Below, piece after piece: positions 62,874-64,000 of a stretch of DNA of 64,000 nucleotides. A program made the translations under genes and the position numbers. The notes under the pieces were generated by a model that was given only the letters and a program-made list of their open reading frames with translations, made no database searches and was not told the origin of the DNA. Source of the DNA: Actinomadura luteofluorescens (GTDB lineage Bacteria; Actinomycetota; Actinomycetes; Streptosporangiales; Streptosporangiaceae); NCBI RefSeq assembly GCF_013409365.1, contig NZ_JACCBA010000001.1:4216001-4280000 (forward strand). The letters are read 5' to 3'. Numbering within the stretch: the stretch's first letter is position 1; each line of letters opens with the position of its first letter.

Positions 62874-64000
62874 GCGCGGCACTGGGAGTCCTCGCGGTGA
62901 TCGTCCTCACCGCCGCCACCGGATACTTCGTCGCCCAGGAGTTCGCCTACGTCGCCGCCGACCGCGCGACCCTGGAACAGGCCGCCGAACGGGGCGACAC
63001 CTCCGCCCGCAGAGCCCTCAAGGTCATCGGCAGGGTCTCCTTCATGCTGTCGGGCGCGCAGCTCGGCATCACGATGACGACCCTGGTCGTCGGCTTCATC
63101 GCCAAACCGGCCCTCGCCGAGCTGATCCAGCCGCTGCTGGGCCTGGTGGGCATCCCCGAAGGGGCGACAGGCGCGATCGCCCTCGCGACCGGCTTCGTCC
63201 TGGCGACGCTCATCCAGATGCTCCTCGGCGAGCTGTTCCCGAAGAACCTCGCCTTGGCCCGCGCCGAGCAACTGGCGCGCGTACTGGCCGCGTCCACGCT
63301 CGTCTACCTGACGGTCGCCGGGCCGCTGATCCGGCTGTTCGACCGCGCGGCGGAGCGGCTGCTGCGCGCCGTGGGCGTCGAGCCCGTCGAGGAGCTGCAC
63401 AGCGGCGCCACGCTCGAGGAGCTCGGCGACATCATCGGCAAGTCGCACAGCGCCGGGCACCTGCCCGCCGACCTGTCCGGCCTGCTCGACCGCGCCCTGT
63501 CGTTCGGCGACCTCACGGCCGACGAGGTCATGGTGCCGCGCCCGCACGTCCGCGCGCTCCCGGCGACCGCGCCGCTCGCCGACCTGGTCGCGCTGATCCG
63601 CGAGACCGGGCACAGCGCGTACCCCGTCTACGGGACGGAGGTCGACGACGTCGTCGGCGTCGCGGGCGTCCGCGAGGTCGCCGACGACGCGCTCGACCCG
63701 TCCACCCCGGTCGGGTCCGTCGCCCGGCCCGCGCTGCTGGTGCCCGGCAGCCAGCCGCTGTACGGCGTCATCGAGCACATGCGCGACTCCGGCGAGGAGT
63801 TCGCCTGCGTCGTGGACGAGTACGGCGGGCTCGCCGGCATCCTCACCTTCGAGGACGTCGCCGAGGAGCTCGTCGGGGAGATCGCCGACGAGACCGACGG
63901 CCCCGAGGACGCCCCGAAGTCCGGGCCCGACGGGTCCTGGCTGGTCGACGCCGGCATGCGCATCGACGAGGTCGGCCGCCTCACCGGCCTCGACCTGCCC
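62867..64000 (+). CDS. CorC/HlyC-family CNNM transporter, partial at window end
   Basis: 378 codons, truncated by the window edge. DUF21/CNNM membrane domain with helices at about 1-25, 55-80, 95-120 and 135-155, then a CBS pair (about 200-330: VMVPRPHVRALPATAPLADLV and EEFACVVDEYGGLAGILTFEDVAEELVGEI), and the start of a CorC_HlyC domain at the edge. Family members handle Mg2+/Co2+ or resistance functions. The ATG at 62867 is the only in-frame start after a stop at 62852. Divergent from the PknG operon. Confidence 0.93.
   Translation, partial: MLSAALGVLAVIVLTAATGYFVAQEFAYVAADRATLEQAAERGDTSARRALKVIGRVSFMLSGAQLGITMTTLVVGFIAKPALAELIQPLLGLVGIPEGATGAIALATGFVLATLIQMLLGELFPKNLALARAEQLARVLAASTLVYLTVAGPLIRLFDRAAERLLRAVGVEPVEELHSGATLEELGDIIGKSHSAGHLPADLSGLLDRALSFGDLTADEVMVPRPHVRALPATAPLADLVALIRETGHSAYPVYGTEVDDVVGVAGVREVADDALDPSTPVGSVARPALLVPGSQPLYGVIEHMRDSGEEFACVVDEYGGLAGILTFEDVAEELVGEIADETDGPEDAPKSGPDGSWLVDAGMRIDEVGRLTGLDLP

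Overview
The window reads as chromosomal DNA of a filamentous high-GC actinomycete. Supporting signs are very GC-rich codons with GC-biased third positions, many GTG starts, an HspR/HAIR heat-shock circuit, mycothiol-type DinB/MDMPI enzymes, Roadblock/LC7 clusters and a PknG operon. Gene order partly parallels the Mycobacterium tuberculosis Rv0350-Rv0412 region (dnaK-grpE-dnaJ-hspR, purA, DUF3151, fba, DedA, pyrE, clpB, then pknG with its sensors). The style suggests Thermomonosporaceae or another Streptosporangiales lineage such as Actinomadura; this is inference. I saw no rRNA, tRNA, transposase, integrase, phage gene or CRISPR array.

Layout. 76-3444: secreted subtilase, divergent from the chaperone operon dnaK-grpE-dnaJ-hspR-clpB (3722-10837), which follows a near-consensus HspR operator. 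10937-13083: reverse-strand cluster of three Roadblock-type proteins and a DUF4388-like protein. 13196-16180: MFS exporter-YciI-ECF42 sigma operon. 16350-23054: epimerase, PhoD phosphatase, a sigma factor fused to its own anti-sigma domain, a NYN-domain protein and a frameshifted TPR gene. 23055-23660: hairpin repeats. 23666-31562: pyrE, DedA, fbaA, HxlR and small-molecule enzymes. 31549-36510: flavoprotein, frameshifted LuxR regulator, purA, GDPD. 36860-44402: corA, purD, ltrA, purB, MOSC, murA. 45189-53090: novel-looking winged-helix regulator, aromatic/histidinol-P aminotransferase, NrtR-like regulator, flotillin/NfeD, lipoprotein, acyltransferase, STAS protein. 53114-62524: a tightly coupled seven-gene PknG operon. 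62867-64000: CorC-family gene cut by the window end.

How genes work together. HspR, encoded inside the chaperone operon, should repress it through the HAIR site. purA, purB, purD and pyrE supply nucleotides. In the 53-62 kb operon, a GlnH-like lipoprotein and GlnX-like membrane protein probably report extracellular amino acids to PknG. A PP2C phosphatase, FHA protein, VWA protein and coiled-coil protein are co-translated with the kinase. Zinc-ribbon N-termini recur in kinase, phosphatase and FHA protein, suggesting one assembled signalling complex.

The most interesting unexplained structure is non-coding. At least four families of intergenic hairpin repeats lie mainly at convergent gene ends. 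In two families the stems differ between copies by paired, compensating changes, which indicates selection on a folded RNA or DNA hairpin.
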